Positions 20,285-30,637 of a DNA stretch of 64,000 bases are shown piece after piece. Position 1 is the stretch's first letter; the number at the start of each line of letters is the position of its first letter. The position numbers and the translations under genes were made by a program. This stretch comes from Sporosarcina sp. P34. GTDB taxonomy: Bacteria; Bacillota; Bacilli; Bacillales_A; Planococcaceae. The DNA lies in assembly GCF_002743375.1 (NCBI RefSeq), contig NZ_PDZC01000001.1:496001-560000 (forward strand). The letters are read 5' to 3'. The notes beneath the pieces are model-generated. The model did no database searches and was not told where the DNA came from. It saw only the letters and a program-made list of their open reading frames with translations.

Positions 20285-21392
20285 TGGATATCAGATCATT
20301 GAACTATTTGAAAAGTGGTCACCGAAGCGACTTGCATTTGAAGGAGACCCAATTGGACTGCACATCGGCCAATTGAATCGTCCCATTGATAAAGTTCTAG
20401 TTACGCTAGACGTCAATGAACAAGTGATTGATGAGGCAATTGAAAATGGGGCAACTCTCGTGATTGCACATCACCCTCCATTATTCCGTCCCGTTAAATC
20501 TATTCTAACCGATACACCACAAGGAAAAATGATTGAGAAATGTATCAAGCATAATATTGCGGTCTACGCTGCTCATACCAATCTGGACATTGCAGCAGGT
20601 GGCGTCAATGATATGTTAGCGGAACGTCTTGGTATACAGCAGACGGAGCCGATCGATATGACAAACTCTGAACATTTGATGAAACTTGCGGTATTTTGCC
20701 CGTTAGAAGATGCTGATGCATTGCGTCAGAAATTAGCATCTGCTGGAGCGGGTGCGATTGGCGATTACCAGGCATGCAGTTTTAGCTCGCAAGGTACTGG
20801 ACGATTTACACCGGTTGCAGGGGCAAATCCGGCAATCGGAGAAGTAGGCGAACCGACACTTGTGGATGAAGAGCGAATTGAAGTCGTTTTTGCGGAAAGT
20901 CAGCAAGTTAAAGTCATCAAAGCGATGTTTGCCGCGCATCCTTATGAAGAACCGGCATTTGATTTAGTGAAAATGGAGCAGAAAACGAATGAACAAGGGA
21001 TCGGGCGTATCGGACAAATCGCTGAAGAGATGACACTAAAGGAATTCGCACAACATGTAAAAAATATATTCGAAGTTCCCGCATTACGTTTCGTAGGTGA
21101 TCCGGAGAGAAAAATTCGTAAAGTGGCGGTTCTCGGTGGCGATGGGAATAAGTACATTACGGCTGCGAAGAGAAAAGGAGCCGATGTATTCGTGACAGGG
21201 GATATGTATTATCACGTCGCGCAAGACGCGCAAGCACTCGATCTTGCCATTGTAGATCCAGGGCATAATATCGAAAAAATTATGATTGCTGGCGTTGCGA
21301 ATAAAATGACAGAACTGTGTAAAGAAAATAAATTACCTGTTGAATTTATTGAATCGAAAGTCATTACTGAGCCTTTTCAATTCCTATCGTAA
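20271..21392 (+). CDS. yqfO: Nif3-like dinuclear metal-centre protein (YqfO)
   Basis: 373 aa, the long form with an inserted PII/CutA-like domain between the two Nif3 halves (about 135-240). Metal-binding His residues are in IAHHPPLF and AAHTNLD in the first half, and in DPGHNIE in the second. Biochemical function is still unsettled in the family. The start lies inside trmK (AGGAAGGTGTTAGCAC before ATG), so the genes are coupled. Confidence 0.92.
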   Translation: MKKSNGYQIIELFEKWSPKRLAFEGDPIGLHIGQLNRPIDKVLVTLDVNEQVIDEAIENGATLVIAHHPPLFRPVKSILTDTPQGKMIEKCIKHNIAVYAAHTNLDIAAGGVNDMLAERLGIQQTEPIDMTNSEHLMKLAVFCPLEDADALRQKLASAGAGAIGDYQACSFSSQGTGRFTPVAGANPAIGEVGEPTLVDEERIEVVFAESQQVKVIKAMFAAHPYEEPAFDLVKMEQKTNEQGIGRIGQIAEEMTLKEFAQHVKNIFEVPALRFVGDPERKIRKVAVLGGDGNKYITAAKRKGADVFVTGDMYYHVAQDAQALDLAIVDPGHNIEKIMIAGVANKMTELCKENKLPVEFIESKVITEPFQFLS

Positions 21393-21427
21393 AAAAAACC
21401 GTCGAGCACAAACTCGACGGTTTTTTT
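21391..21427. terminator. Bidirectional terminator between yqfO and ispH
   Basis: AAAAAAACCGTCGAG/CTCGACGGTTTTTTT around a 6-base loop. It has T runs on both strands and serves the two convergent genes. Confidence 0.94.
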
Positions 21428-21432
21428 GTTAT

Positions 21433-22398
21433 TTATGGTTCGATCCGGATAACAGGAGACGGATTCTTGACTTTTGGCAAGATTTTTTCAAGTTTAAACT
21501 TTCTCTCCGGATGATGTGTTGTAGGATCTTCTTGGTCAAATTTGTTTAGGAACTCTATAACTTCTCTAACGATTATTGTAGGGGTAGAAGCACCTGCCGT
21601 GACCGCTACTGTCTCAATGTCCATTAACCATGCAGGATCAATTTCTGAGACGTCTGAGACGCGGTATGAAGGTGTATTTGCAATTTCTACCGATACTTGC
21701 GTTAAACGGTTGGAGTTATTACTTTTCGGATCTCCGACAACGATCAGCAACTCTGCCTCGCCGGCTTGTTCTGCTACAGCTTCTTGACGAACTTGTGTAG
21801 CTAGACAAATTTCTTGATGTACTTCAATGTGAGGGAATTTACGTTGCAACTCTTCCATGAGATGTGCAACATCCCATTGACTCATGGTTGTTTGATTTGT
21901 AACCAGTAGTTTGTCATTGGTAATCTCTAAGTTATCAATATCTTCAAGACGTTCAATTAAGTGAACAGAATCTGGGGCAACGCCAATCGCGCCTTCGGGT
22001 TCTGGATGGTGCTTTTTACCAATATAAAGAATGTCATAGCCTTCAGCTACTTTTTCTTCAATTAAGTCGTGTGTAACGGAAACGTCAGGACATGTTGCAT
22101 CGATTGCGACCAATCCTTTTTCTTTTGCTAATTGGCGAACTTCAGGTGAAACACCGTGTGCTGTGTAGATTACAGTTCCCTTATCTACTTTGCGTAAAAT
22201 TTCCAGGCGGTTTTCGCCGTCCAACGTGATAATTCCGTCTTCTTCGAATGCATCTGTTACATGTTTGTTGTGGACGATCATGCCTAATATATAAATGGGT
22301 CTCGGCAGGGTAGGATCTAGCGCAGCATTCCTCGCAATGACCATCGCATCAACTACACCATAACAATAACCTCTTGGTGATATCTTGAGTACTTTCAT
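21433..22398 (-). CDS. ispH: 4-hydroxy-3-methylbut-2-enyl diphosphate reductase
   Basis: 321 aa. The three [4Fe-4S] cysteines are visible at Cys12 (RGYCYG), in DATCPD and in EICLAT. The last enzyme of the MEP isoprenoid pathway, forming IPP and DMAPP. ispG (28431-29558), the preceding step, is also in this window. The ATG follows GAGGAGTGGAG on the minus strand. Confidence 0.96.
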   Translation of the reverse strand: MKVLKISPRGYCYGVVDAMVIARNAALDPTLPRPIYILGMIVHNKHVTDAFEEDGIITLDGENRLEILRKVDKGTVIYTAHGVSPEVRQLAKEKGLVAIDATCPDVSVTHDLIEEKVAEGYDILYIGKKHHPEPEGAIGVAPDSVHLIERLEDIDNLEITNDKLLVTNQTTMSQWDVAHLMEELQRKFPHIEVHQEICLATQVRQEAVAEQAGEAELLIVVGDPKSNNSNRLTQVSVEIANTPSYRVSDVSEIDPAWLMDIETVAVTAGASTPTIIVREVIEFLNKFDQEDPTTHHPERKFKLEKILPKVKNPSPVIRIEP

Positions 22399-22467
22399 TT
22401 ATTCCACTCCACTCCTCTACTAACTTCTCTTTCATTATAGCGGAGATTCATGGACGATTCAAAGAGT

Positions 22468-22917
22468 TCAGAAGGGAGGTTGAAAAATTCGCGGTAAAGA
22501 TGGCTGATTAGTGGCTTGAGGAGGTACAGGACTTGACGTTCGCGGACCACTTGGACGTGGAGCGGAAGAGGCTGTCGGTGCGTCCGGCATAGATTGTACC
22601 CCTTTATATAATCGCCACATAGCCGGTAAATTCTGGACAAGTGGTGCAAACTGCTGAACTAATGGTGCAAATTGTTGGGCGGTATTGAAAAAACGATTGG
22701 CGGTTTGCATATATTGTTCAGCCCGTGAAGGACCGTTTTCTTGCATGCCTGCTTGCTGTTGCGGAGCACCGCCACGCATTTCCCGCGGACCCCTGGGATT
22801 CCCTTGCATGCCTTGAGGGAAAGGCATGGGCGCCCTTTGTTGAATAGGCGGAGTGTTAGGTGTCATCCTAGACTGAGGTGGCTGATTGCTGAACGGATAA
22901 AATGATTGATATCTCAT
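22468..22917 (-). CDS. yqfQ: YqfQ/VrrA-like Pro/Gln/Met-rich protein
   Basis: 149 aa. Low-complexity, rich in P, Q, M and G, with a short internal duplication QQFAPLV-QQFAPLV near 88-101. The position between ispH and cshB matches yqfQ of B. subtilis and vrrA of B. anthracis. Function is unknown; a spore or coat association has been suggested for relatives. The ATG at 22917 has better spacing to AAAGGAG than the adjacent GTG. Confidence 0.8.
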   Translation of the reverse strand: MRYQSFYPFSNQPPQSRMTPNTPPIQQRAPMPFPQGMQGNPRGPREMRGGAPQQQAGMQENGPSRAEQYMQTANRFFNTAQQFAPLVQQFAPLVQNLPAMWRLYKGVQSMPDAPTASSAPRPSGPRTSSPVPPQATNQPSLPRIFQPPF

Positions 22918-22992
22918 CACGAACTCCTTTCTAATTTTTTAGTTGTTTCCCCTATATCCTATGCGAAAAAAACCACTGATGGCACCGAATCA

Positions 22993-23001
22993 TGGTACAA
23001 T
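22993..23001 (+). promoter_or_regulatory. Extended -10 promoter of cshB
   Basis: TGGTACAAT at 22993-23001 forms an extended -10; no good -35 is seen 17 bases upstream. It lies 26 bases before the cshB ATG. Confidence 0.5.
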
Positions 23002-23026
23002 AAGATTTATCTAGAGGAGGAACGAT

Positions 23027-24322
23027 ATGTCTAAATTTACTGATTATCAATTCAAACCATTTTTGAGAGAAGCTATTCAAAAATTAGGGTTTGTAGAACC
23101 AACACCCATTCAAAAAGAAATGATTCCATTGATCTTGAAAAATACAAGTGCAATTGGGCAAGCTCATACAGGAACAGGTAAATCCCATAGTTTTCTCATT
23201 CCGCTTGTTGAAAAGCTTAAGCCGGAGCAAGATGAACTGCAGACGGTCATTACAGCACCGACACGCGAATTAGCTGTTCAGCTTCATGATGAATTAAAAA
23301 AGCTAATCGAAGGAACGGATATTAAAAGTGCGATCTTGATTGGCGGTACAGATAAAAAACGCTCTGCTGAACGATTGAAGAGTACACCGCACATCATCGT
23401 CGGTACACCAGGACGTATCCAAGATATGTCGGAAACCGGCGCATTACCGATCCACACTGCCACTCAGCTCGTAATTGATGAAGCGGACCTAGCATTCGAC
23501 ATGGGCTTCATTGAAGACATTGATAAGTTTGCTTCCAGAATGCCTGAGAAGATCAGCATGTATGTATTCTCTGCAACGATTCCTGAAAAATTGAAGCCCT
23601 TCTTATCGAAGTATATGAACTCACCTGTTCATGTGCGGATGGATGATAAAAAACCGTTGACGGAGAATATGCATTATTCCTTAGTTCCTGTTAGGAGTAT
23701 GGATAAAAACAAGAAATTACTTCACGTGATGGATGCCCTTCAGCCATATCTTGCGATTATCTTTATGAACACTAAGCAAAATGCTGATCAACTAGTTACT
23801 TATTTAGCAGAGCATGGCTACAAGCCCGGGAAAATCCATGGTGATTTAACACCTCGTGAACGTACACGTGTTATGAAGAAAGTACGCGATCTAGAGTATC
23901 AGTACATCGTGGCAACTGATTTAGCAGCTAGAGGAATCGATATTCCCGGTGTCAGTCACGTCATTAACTTTGAATTGCCAGATGATCTGGAATTCTTCGT
24001 TCACCGCGTAGGACGTACTGCACGTGCGGGCATGCAAGGTCATGCGATTACGTTATACGAACCGTCTGATGAAGATGCAATTAATCAAATTGAAAAGCTT
24101 GGAATTCCTTTCCTTCATGAAGATGTGAAAAATGGCGAATGGATTGAAGTAAAAGAGCGTCAAGCGCGTAAGAAGCGCGTGCGTGAAGTGGATGAAATCG
24201 ATAAAAAAGCGGATTCCTATATTCGCAAACCAGATAAAGTGAAGCCCGGCTACAAAAAGAAGATGGCGGAACAAAAAGAAAACTTTAAAAGAAGACAAAG
24301 GAGAATAAAGAAGAAATCATGA
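23027..24322 (+). CDS. cshB: DEAD-box ATP-dependent RNA helicase CshB
   Basis: 431 aa. Motifs: AHTGTGKS (I), PTREL (Ia), DEAD (II), SAT (III), and [10 protein letters not shown] (VI). A basic C-terminal tail rich in Lys/Arg binds RNA. The position next to nfo matches CshB (YqfR), a cold-shock-linked helicase. The strong SD is AGAGGAGGAACG. It overlaps nfo by 4 bases. Confidence 0.93.
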   Translation: MSKFTDYQFKPFLREAIQKLGFVEPTPIQKEMIPLILKNTSAIGQAHTGTGKSHSFLIPLVEKLKPEQDELQTVITAPTRELAVQLHDELKKLIEGTDIKSAILIGGTDKKRSAERLKSTPHIIVGTPGRIQDMSETGALPIHTATQLVIDEADLAFDMGFIEDIDKFASRMPEKISMYVFSATIPEKLKPFLSKYMNSPVHVRMDDKKPLTENMHYSLVPVRSMDKNKKLLHVMDALQPYLAIIFMNTKQNADQLVTYLAEHGYKPGKIHGDLTPRERTRVMKKVRDLEYQYIVATDLAARGIDIPGVSHVINFELPDDLEFFVHRVGRTARAGMQGHAITLYEPSDEDAINQIEKLGIPFLHEDVKNGEWIEVKERQARKKRVREVDEIDKKADSYIRKPDKVKPGYKKKMAEQKENFKRRQRRIKKKS

Positions 24323-25221
24323 CACAAAATGATATCCTTCTAGGTTCTCACGTATCCATGAGTGGTAAAAAGATGCTGCTTGGTTCAAGTGAAGAGGCTC
24401 TTAGTTATGGAGCTAATACATTCATGATCTATACGGGAGCACCTCAGAACACGAGACGTAAACCAATTGAAGAATTAAATATCGAAAATGGTACACAGAG
24501 CATGGAGGCAAATGGTCAATCAAATCTCGTCATCCATGCACCATATATTATTAATCTTGCGAATACCACGAAGCCTGAAACGTTCCGCCTAGGTGTAGAC
24601 TTTTTACAACAGGAAATTCAGCGCACTGAAGCACTAGGTGCCAATCAAATCGTTCTTCATCCAGGAGCTCATGTAGGTGCTGGGACAGAAATAGGTATCG
24701 AAAAAATTATTGAAGGCTTGAATGAAGTATTATCTGAAGACGCAAATGTTCGCATCGCACTTGAAACGATGGCTGGTAAAGGAACAGAATGTGGGAGAAG
24801 TTTTGACGAAATTGCCAAGATCATCGACGGCGTGAAGTATAATGAACGGCTATCCGTTTGTTTTGATACATGCCACGTCCATGATGCGGGCTATGATATT
24901 GTCAATGACTTCTCAGGCGTCTTGAATCAATTTAACGACATTATCGGTTTGGACCGAATATCCGTCATTCATGTGAACGACAGTAAGAACATTTGTGGCG
25001 CTGGAAAAGACCGTCACGAAAATATCGGAATGGGACTTATTGGCTTTGAACCATTAGCTTATATCGTTCACCATCCAGCGTTTAAAGACGTTCCGAAGAT
25101 TTTGGAAACACCATTTGTTGGACTGGATAAAGCGAGTAAAAAGGCACCGTATGCTGTGGAGATTGACATGTTAAAAAACCATCAATTCACTCCTGCTCGA
25201 TTGGAAGAATTGCATAACTAA
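24319..25221 (+). CDS. nfo: Endonuclease IV (AP endonuclease)
   Basis: 300 aa TIM-barrel, zinc-dependent. Motifs: [28 protein letters not shown] and VIHVNDSKN. It cleaves abasic sites in base-excision repair; in B. subtilis it also acts in spores. Coupled to cshB by an ATGA overlap. A terminator follows the stop directly. Confidence 0.96.
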   Translation: MTQNDILLGSHVSMSGKKMLLGSSEEALSYGANTFMIYTGAPQNTRRKPIEELNIENGTQSMEANGQSNLVIHAPYIINLANTTKPETFRLGVDFLQQEIQRTEALGANQIVLHPGAHVGAGTEIGIEKIIEGLNEVLSEDANVRIALETMAGKGTECGRSFDEIAKIIDGVKYNERLSVCFDTCHVHDAGYDIVNDFSGVLNQFNDIIGLDRISVIHVNDSKNICGAGKDRHENIGMGLIGFEPLAYIVHHPAFKDVPKILETPFVGLDKASKKAPYAVEIDMLKNHQFTPARLEELHN

Positions 25222-25228
25222 AAGCTTT

Positions 25229-25255
25229 AAGCGTTGCGTAACCGCAACGCTTTTT
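25229..25255. terminator. Terminator between nfo and the convergent DUF2624 gene
   Basis: AAGCGTTGCG/CGCAACGCTT with loop TAAC, then TTTTT on the plus strand; the minus side has a shorter T run. Confidence 0.88.
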
Positions 25256-25504
25256 CTATTGAAGTTTATAGTATTCCAAATACAGCATCGTCTTCTCATA
25301 TCCAATGATCGAAGTAACTTTTTCGATAAATGCGGATGGAATGCCTGTAAATAGCCAAGTGAATGAAACTTCGTCCAGCAAAGGGCGTAACTGCCGCACT
25401 TCTTTAGTAGACAACTCTACACCATAACTTGCCGCATAATCTACAGCTTCCTGATCGGGCAACTGTTTAATTTCTTGAATTAACTGAAGTAAATCCATCT
25501 TCAT
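25256..25504 (-). CDS. yqfT: DUF2624 family protein (YqfT)
   Basis: 82 aa, helical, no membrane segment. Matches the DUF2624/YqfT family by position (after nfo) and by the LELST..E..QLRPLL-type core. Function unknown. Starts considered on the minus strand are TTG 25507, ATG 25504 and ATG 25498; AAAGGA makes the two ATGs the likelier ones. It is divergent from znuC. Confidence 0.75.
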   Translation of the reverse strand: MKMDLLQLIQEIKQLPDQEAVDYAASYGVELSTKEVRQLRPLLDEVSFTWLFTGIPSAFIEKVTSIIGYEKTMLYLEYYKLQ

Positions 25505-25521
25505 CAATTCCTTTCAATTGG

Positions 25522-25576
25522 TTGTATCCCTTCGCATCTTACTATATAATTCATAAAGTAATCGGAATGATTCCGA
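25522..25576 (+). promoter_or_regulatory. znuCB-zur promoter with Zur-type operator
   Basis: Sigma-A boxes are TTGTAT (25522-25527), a 17-base spacer and TATAAT (25545-25550). TCGGAATGATTCCGA (25562-25576), a perfect 7-1-7 palindrome, sits over the start-site region. It has the architecture of the Bacillus Zur box (TCGTAAT-N-ATTACGA) with one symmetric change. Zinc-loaded Zur would therefore block this operon, which encodes Zur itself. Confidence 0.8.
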
Positions 25577-25591
25577 ATTAAAGGAAGGGAT

Positions 25592-26368
25592 ATGTATATG
25601 ACAAATTCCATTATTAACTTAGAGCATATAACGCATAAATTTAACCATTCCGTTGCGCTTTCTGATGTCAGTCTAGAAGTGAAACAAGGGGAGTTTTGGG
25701 CATTAATTGGACCAAATGGTTCAGGTAAATCCACGTTGTTAAAAATCATACTAGGGTTGCTAAAACCGTCACAAGGAACCATTGAATTGTTTGGCGGGCC
25801 GATTGATTCGTTTAACCAACAACAAAGAATCGGCTACGTCTCTCAAAAGTCCAACGCATTTACGACGAAGTTCCCTGCTACTGTATTGGAAGTCGTAAAA
25901 AGTGGTTTGACTGCCAAAAAGGGACTGTTTAAGCGATTCAATAAAGAGGATGAACAGCAGGCCATTGATGCATTACATATAGTGAAAATGGCAGACCGTA
26001 AAGATGAAAGTATAGGTGATCTGTCAGGTGGTCAGCAACAGCGAGTCTTTATTGCTAGAGCCCTCGTGAGTCACCCCGATTTGCTGATCATGGATGAGCC
26101 AACAGTCGGAATCGACAGACAGAACGTTGAATCTTTCTATTCTATGCTTAGCGAACTGAATCGTGAGTACGGAATAGCGATTTTACTCGTGACACATGAA
26201 ATCGATGTCGTAACGAAGCTCGCAACGCATATTGCATGCTTGAATCGTTCTATTCATTTCCATGGCGTTCATGCAGACTATGAAAAAATGAGTGAGGCGG
26301 AATTGTCTGGTTGGTACGGTCATCCTATTCGTCGGCTCCATCAAAAAGAAACGGAGCCGGTTAAATGA
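25592..26368 (+). CDS. znuC: Zinc ABC transporter ATP-binding protein
   Basis: 258 aa ABC ATPase. Walker A GPNGSGKST (about 40), signature LSGGQQQR, Walker B LLIMDEPTVGID, H-loop THE. It energises high-affinity metal import with ZnuB. It ends in an ATGA overlap with znuB. The zur gene downstream and the Zur-type box upstream support zinc as the substrate. No substrate-binding protein (znuA) is in the operon. Confidence 0.92.
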   Translation: MYMTNSIINLEHITHKFNHSVALSDVSLEVKQGEFWALIGPNGSGKSTLLKIILGLLKPSQGTIELFGGPIDSFNQQQRIGYVSQKSNAFTTKFPATVLEVVKSGLTAKKGLFKRFNKEDEQQAIDALHIVKMADRKDESIGDLSGGQQQRVFIARALVSHPDLLIMDEPTVGIDRQNVESFYSMLSELNREYGIAILLVTHEIDVVTKLATHIACLNRSIHFHGVHADYEKMSEAELSGWYGHPIRRLHQKETEPVK

Positions 26369-27195
26369 TTGAAGCTATTTTTACCTATGAGTTTTTACAA
26401 AATGCTATTTTATCTGGGCTGATCATCGGTCTCATCGCTCCCATGCTCGGCTTATTTATCGTAGTGCGTCGCATGTCGATGATTTCAGATGCGCTTAGTC
26501 ACGTAGCACTCGCAGGGATTGCAGGCAGTCTCTATTTAAGTCAGCAAGTATTGTTCTTTGCAGCACTTAATCCAGTGTATTTAGGAATGGGTGCTGCGGT
26601 AGTCGGATCTTTATTGATCGAGCGATTACGTAGAGTATATAAAAGCTTTGAAGAACTGGCGATTCCGATTATTTTATCTGCCGGAATTGGTTTTGGGGCC
26701 ATATTCATCTCTCTTGCCAAAGGATTCGGTACAGATTTAGTCGGTTATTTATTTGGATCAGTGTCCGCCGTGAGTCGGCAAGATTTATATATTGTGATGT
26801 TCATAGCTGTTATGGTGATCGGATTTATCTATTTCTTATATAAAGAGTTATTTTCATTGGCATTTGATCCCGAGTATGCACGTGTATCCGGAATAAATGA
26901 ACGTGTTATTCAGGCAGCATTTATGATTATCACAGCGCTAGTTATCGGTGCATCCATGCGAATCGTTGGAATTTTGCTTGTCTCTTCGCTGATGACATTG
27001 CCTGTGGCGGCAGCTATTCAAGTAGCCAAAAGTTATAAAGGTGCACTGGCATACTCCATACTATTCGGGGAAATTGCGGTAGTCATCGGACTGATTTCTG
27101 CGTATTACTTAGATATCGCGCCTGGTGGGACTATTGTAGTGACATCGGTGTTCATTTTACTGTTAGTACTTTTCTGGAAAAAAGTACGGTCATGA
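26365..27195 (+). CDS. znuB: Zinc ABC transporter permease
   Basis: 276 aa ABC-3 family permease with about eight membrane helices. It includes the ISDALSHVALAGIA segment typical of Zn/Mn importers and the LLVSSLMTLPVAAA motif near residue 210. Coupled to znuC by overlapping start and stop; zur follows after 25 bases. Confidence 0.93.
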   Translation: MIEAIFTYEFLQNAILSGLIIGLIAPMLGLFIVVRRMSMISDALSHVALAGIAGSLYLSQQVLFFAALNPVYLGMGAAVVGSLLIERLRRVYKSFEELAIPIILSAGIGFGAIFISLAKGFGTDLVGYLFGSVSAVSRQDLYIVMFIAVMVIGFIYFLYKELFSLAFDPEYARVSGINERVIQAAFMIITALVIGASMRIVGILLVSSLMTLPVAAAIQVAKSYKGALAYSILFGEIAVVIGLISAYYLDIAPGGTIVVTSVFILLLVLFWKKVRS

Positions 27196-27220
27196 GAAGC
27201 AGGAAAGGTGGCGTTAGGAT

Positions 27221-27637
27221 ATGTCGATAGATGAAGCATGGGATATTCTATTGAAATATGATTATAAACGAACGAGAAATCGAGAGATATTATTGCAGTT
27301 TTTTGATCAAGCGGATCGGTATGTGACGGCTATGGAAGTGCGAGTAGCTGTGGAGCAAGATAATCCAGGCATTAGTTTTGATACGATTTACCGAAATCTT
27401 GCCATGTTCTCAAAGCTTGGAATTTTAGATGAGACTGAATTGAACGGCGAGCGACTTTTTCGTATGCAATGCGCTACAGATCATCATCACCATCATTTCA
27501 TTTGTACAACGTGTGGTGGCACGAAATCGATTCCGATTTGCCCGATGGATAGTGTGACAGTCAATTTGTCTGATTATGAAATAGAAGGGCATAAGTTTGA
27601 GATTTATGGTAGATGTCCGAGTTGTATAGCGGGGTAG
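27221..27637 (+). CDS. zur: Zinc uptake regulator Zur (Fur family)
   Basis: 138 aa. An N-terminal winged helix is followed by the metal-binding domain: DHHHHHFIC and the structural zinc site CTTC ... CPMD/CPSC. Zur represses zinc uptake genes when zinc is sufficient. The ATG follows AAAGGTGG. The operon position and the operator in front of znuC indicate autoregulation. PerR or Fur are less likely because of the operon context. Confidence 0.9.
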   Translation: MSIDEAWDILLKYDYKRTRNREILLQFFDQADRYVTAMEVRVAVEQDNPGISFDTIYRNLAMFSKLGILDETELNGERLFRMQCATDHHHHHFICTTCGGTKSIPICPMDSVTVNLSDYEIEGHKFEIYGRCPSCIAG

Positions 27638-27647
27638 GTTAAAAAAG

Positions 27648-27686
27648 GGCAGTACATCATTTTACGTTCATGATGTACTGCCTTTT
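27648..27686 (+). terminator. Intrinsic terminator after zur
   Basis: A 13-bp stem GGCAGTACATCAT/ATGATGTACTGCC (27648-27660, 27670-27682) followed by TTTT. Confidence 0.93.
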
Positions 27687-27808
27687 ATTATGTACTAGTA
27701 TTCGAGTGGTAGTAAATGGTAATGCATTTAGAATCATCTATTATGTATACTACACATGATTATAGTTGTGAGAATCAAGGTAAGTTGCAGAAATAGAAGT
27801 AGACTACG

Positions 27809-27839
27809 AAAAAAGAGCACCGCAATATGCGATGCTCTT
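27809..27839 (-). terminator. Intrinsic terminator of the ispG-yqfW unit
   Basis: On the minus strand AAGAGCA(T)CGCA.. pairs with ..TGCG(G)TGCTCTT, followed by TTTTTT (the A run at 27809-27814). Confidence 0.85.
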
Positions 27840-27843
27840 CCGA

Positions 27844-28434
27844 TTACTTACTCTTCATCATTTCTGTCGCGTGGAACATCTGTCTGACGTACTGATCCGC
27901 TTGTTTCCAATTCGCCACACGTATAACACCTTCCGGAATTGGATCCTGGTTATAAGGTGTATCAAACAAGAACACTGGAATATCCAATTCTTCATGAATC
28001 CCGACTGCATTGTCATGCTTGTCCTCGAAGAATACATCTACGTTGAATTGCCTAGCCGTCTCAATTTTATGATGTGTGCCAATCAACTCTACGTGGTCAT
28101 AAGGTATTTGTTGCTCATGAAACCAGTTCGTTGTTGACTCGAGTACATTTCGACCACGTGCCGAAATATAAAATAACTCGAACTGCTTCTGCCAATTCGT
28201 TAAGACTTCTTTTGCAAATTCTTGAGCAGGGGAAGTCTGATAGATCAATTCTTCCGTTTCCTTGTACCATTGCCCAAACTGTATAGGATCCACATCAAAC
28301 GCCTTCGTCAAGTCATACTCTTTAATATCATCGAGTGTCAGATTGGAACCGAAATGTTTGTTGATATGGGGGAGAAGGGCTGTCGGGGTAGTTACCGTTC
28401 CGTCAATATCGATCCCGAAACGAATATCCCTCAT
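27844..28434 (-). CDS. yqfW: HAD-superfamily 5'-nucleotidase-like protein (YqfW)
   Basis: 196 aa. HAD motif I is IDIDGT (about 9-14); motif II lies in YISARG; motif III/IV is FFEDKHDNA. It resembles the small mitochondrial/bacterial 5'(3')-deoxyribonucleotidase group (NT5C). Substrate is unproven. It is coupled to ispG by ATGA overlap on the minus strand, the same neighbourhood as B. subtilis yqfW. Confidence 0.85.
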   Translation of the reverse strand: MRDIRFGIDIDGTVTTPTALLPHINKHFGSNLTLDDIKEYDLTKAFDVDPIQFGQWYKETEELIYQTSPAQEFAKEVLTNWQKQFELFYISARGRNVLESTTNWFHEQQIPYDHVELIGTHHKIETARQFNVDVFFEDKHDNAVGIHEELDIPVFLFDTPYNQDPIPEGVIRVANWKQADQYVRQMFHATEMMKSK

Positions 28435-29558
28435 TCAGAAACGCTACCTTGTGCCGCAAGTGCTTCTTCTTGTCTCTTCTTCTCAAAATACTCCTCAGCC
28501 AAAATGTCGATTTCTTTTTTTAATTCCTCGACCATTGTTTCTTCAGGAACTTTACGTACAGTTTTACCATGCATGAAGAGTAATCCCTCACCACGAGCTC
28601 CAGCGATACCAATATCTGCTTCCCGTGCTTCGCCTGGGCCGTTTACCGCGCAGCCAAGAACTGCTACTTTCAACGGTGCTTTGATGTTCGAGATATATTC
28701 TTCTACTTCGTCAGCAATGGAAATTAAATCAATTTCGATACGGCCACATGTAGGGCAAGAAATTAATGTTGCAGAGTTAGACGATAAACCGAATACTTTC
28801 AGCAACTCTTTCGCTACTTTGATTTCTTGAACTGGATCCGCACTTAACGATACGCGCATCGTGTTACCGATACCTGCAGATAAAAGAGAACCAAGTCCTG
28901 CTGCACTCTTAATCGAACCAGCGAATAATGTACCCGATTCTGTAATACCTAAGTGCAACGGATAATCGAATGCCGCTGCCGCCAGCTTGTACGCTTCGAT
29001 CGCCAAGTTCACGTCAGAAGCTTTAAGTGACACGATAATATCGTGGAAATCCAAATCTTCAAGGATTTTAATATGATGCAATGCACTTTCGACCATACCT
29101 TGCGCTGTAGGGTAGCCATACTTTTCAAGAATTTTTTTCTCGAGTGAACCTGCGTTGACGCCGATACGAATCGGTATACCTTTCGCCTTTGCCGCGTTGA
29201 CAACAGCTTCTACTTTTTCTTTACGGCCGATATTACCTGGATTGATACGAATTTTATCTGCACCTTGTTCAATTGCAATCAATGCTAATTTATAGTCAAA
29301 GTGAATATCCACTACTAACGGAATATTGATCTGCTTTTTGATTTCACCAATCGAATACGCTGCACGCTCATCGGGACATGCTACACGTACGATTTGGCAA
29401 CCTGCATCCTCCAAACGTTTAATTTCTGCAACTGTTGCTTCGACATCATGTGTTTTTGTCGTCGTCATGCTTTGCATAAACAGCTCATTGCTTCCCCCTA
29501 TAGTCAAATTACCGACTTTTACGGGACGGGTATTGGAACGATGAATCATTTCAGTCAT
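28431..29558 (-). CDS. ispG: 4-hydroxy-3-methylbut-2-en-1-yl diphosphate synthase
   Basis: 375 aa TIM barrel plus a [4Fe-4S] domain. The cysteines are in LISCPTCGR and [12 protein letters not shown]. It carries out the penultimate MEP pathway step. The chosen ATG follows GAAGGAGAG by 10 bases; an ATG 33 bases upstream has no SD. Confidence 0.95.
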   Translation of the reverse strand: MTEMIHRSNTRPVKVGNLTIGGSNELFMQSMTTTKTHDVEATVAEIKRLEDAGCQIVRVACPDERAAYSIGEIKKQINIPLVVDIHFDYKLALIAIEQGADKIRINPGNIGRKEKVEAVVNAAKAKGIPIRIGVNAGSLEKKILEKYGYPTAQGMVESALHHIKILEDLDFHDIIVSLKASDVNLAIEAYKLAAAAFDYPLHLGITESGTLFAGSIKSAAGLGSLLSAGIGNTMRVSLSADPVQEIKVAKELLKVFGLSSNSATLISCPTCGRIEIDLISIADEVEEYISNIKAPLKVAVLGCAVNGPGEAREADIGIAGARGEGLLFMHGKTVRKVPEETMVEELKKEIDILAEEYFEKKRQEEALAAQGSVSE

Positions 29559-29613
29559 TATGTCTCTCTCCTTCAAATGAGTAAATACCATCGAAATTCG
29601 ATGGAATATAAAT

Positions 29614-29961
29614 TTATCCTTTTTCGCCTTCTTCGCAAGCCGATTCTACTTGTTCCCCGATAGGCAACTTAATTTGTTCGCCAGCTAGAAATTGTTGGCG
29701 TTCGAGATGAGGGTTCATGGAATAAAATTGTTCCAACCTCTCAAGAAAGTTTTGTGTTGAATCTGGATATAATGCGAATAACGATTCTATTGTATCACCT
29801 TCAACCACTCGAATGACAATTGAATGATTGGAAGTTTCCTCTATACAGGACGATTCATCATCAAAAAAGGCTGCAAGAGGGATTGTCCCTTCCGTTAAAT
29901 CCATTCGAACAAAATGAACTATGCAGAATACAGCAAGTGCGATTAGTAAAATTCTCATCAT
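29614..29961 (-). CDS. yqfZ: LysM-domain protein (YqfZ-like)
   Basis: 115 aa. An N-terminal hydrophobic anchor (1-18) is followed by a LysM-like domain (about 50-105; [11 protein letters not shown] ... [18 protein letters not shown]). It is expected outside the membrane and bound to peptidoglycan. B. subtilis yqfZ, also LysM-containing, holds this position and is sporulation-linked. AGGAGGGATGC precedes two adjacent ATGs (29961, 29958); either may be used. Confidence 0.75.
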   Translation of the reverse strand: MMRILLIALAVFCIVHFVRMDLTEGTIPLAAFFDDESSCIEETSNHSIVIRVVEGDTIESLFALYPDSTQNFLERLEQFYSMNPHLERQQFLAGEQIKLPIGEQVESACEEGEKG

Positions 29962-30004
29962 GCATCCCTCCTGCACTACACTATGCAGATAAGAGGAAGT
30001 CTAT

Positions 30005-30508
30005 TCATCGTGGGAGTTTTGGATAATAGACTGCTGCTCTCCACACAAAGAGTAGATGGACTAAAGATGCAAGCCACAAGCTATACGATTGCATGTCTGG
30101 AACAAATTCAAATGCCATCGTCAGCAAGATAGGTAATGTTGCAGCAATCGCTGCTGTTCGCCACATAAAACGGAATTCACCACGGCGACGCAATAGTTTC
30201 AATAGCAATACCCCTATGATAGCAAAAATACTGATGCGAATAAATAAATACGACGTAATAATGACCAATTGCAACACAAATGCGATTGGATAGATCAAAA
30301 AGCCGATCGTTTCGCCGATTTCCGCTAATTCAGGAGATGACTGGAACAGTGTATGATCACCTAATACAAATTGTAGAAACGATACACCGGTGTAAAGAAA
30401 AATAAACACAAATATGTATTGAATGACTTTACCGATGGATAACATGCGAAATGCTGCAAGTTTTTTCGGTTCGTGCAATGAAGCTTTAAAGAGTTGATGA
30501 AATTTCAC
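30005..30508 (-). CDS. yqgB: DUF1189 family membrane protein (YqgB)
   Basis: 167 aa with about four to five membrane helices and the N-terminal KASLHEPKKLAAFR motif typical of DUF1189. Function unknown. It is divergent from the Na/Pi cotransporter gene. Confidence 0.75.
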   Translation of the reverse strand: MKFHQLFKASLHEPKKLAAFRMLSIGKVIQYIFVFIFLYTGVSFLQFVLGDHTLFQSSPELAEIGETIGFLIYPIAFVLQLVIITSYLFIRISIFAIIGVLLLKLLRRRGEFRFMWRTAAIAATLPILLTMAFEFVPDMQSYSLWLASLVHLLFVWRAAVYYPKLPR

Positions 30509-30637
30509 TGAGCCGGCCTCCCTTTCTACATTCAGTCTACCATTTATTTAAAACATACTGCTTTGCAGAAATTTCGACATTCTTATGACATTTTATTGCG
30601 GCATTGTTAAGGTGATGTAAAGATTGCTGTCGGATAC

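Noticed and set aside
28222..28830. Plus-strand open frame of 202 codons opposite yqfW and ispG
   Set aside because: Antisense to two well-recognised enzymes; no SD and low-quality composition.
29588..29604. Palindrome CCATCGAAATTCGATGG upstream of ispG
   Set aside because: Considered as a terminator or operator; the T run after it is poor, and nothing links it to a regulator.
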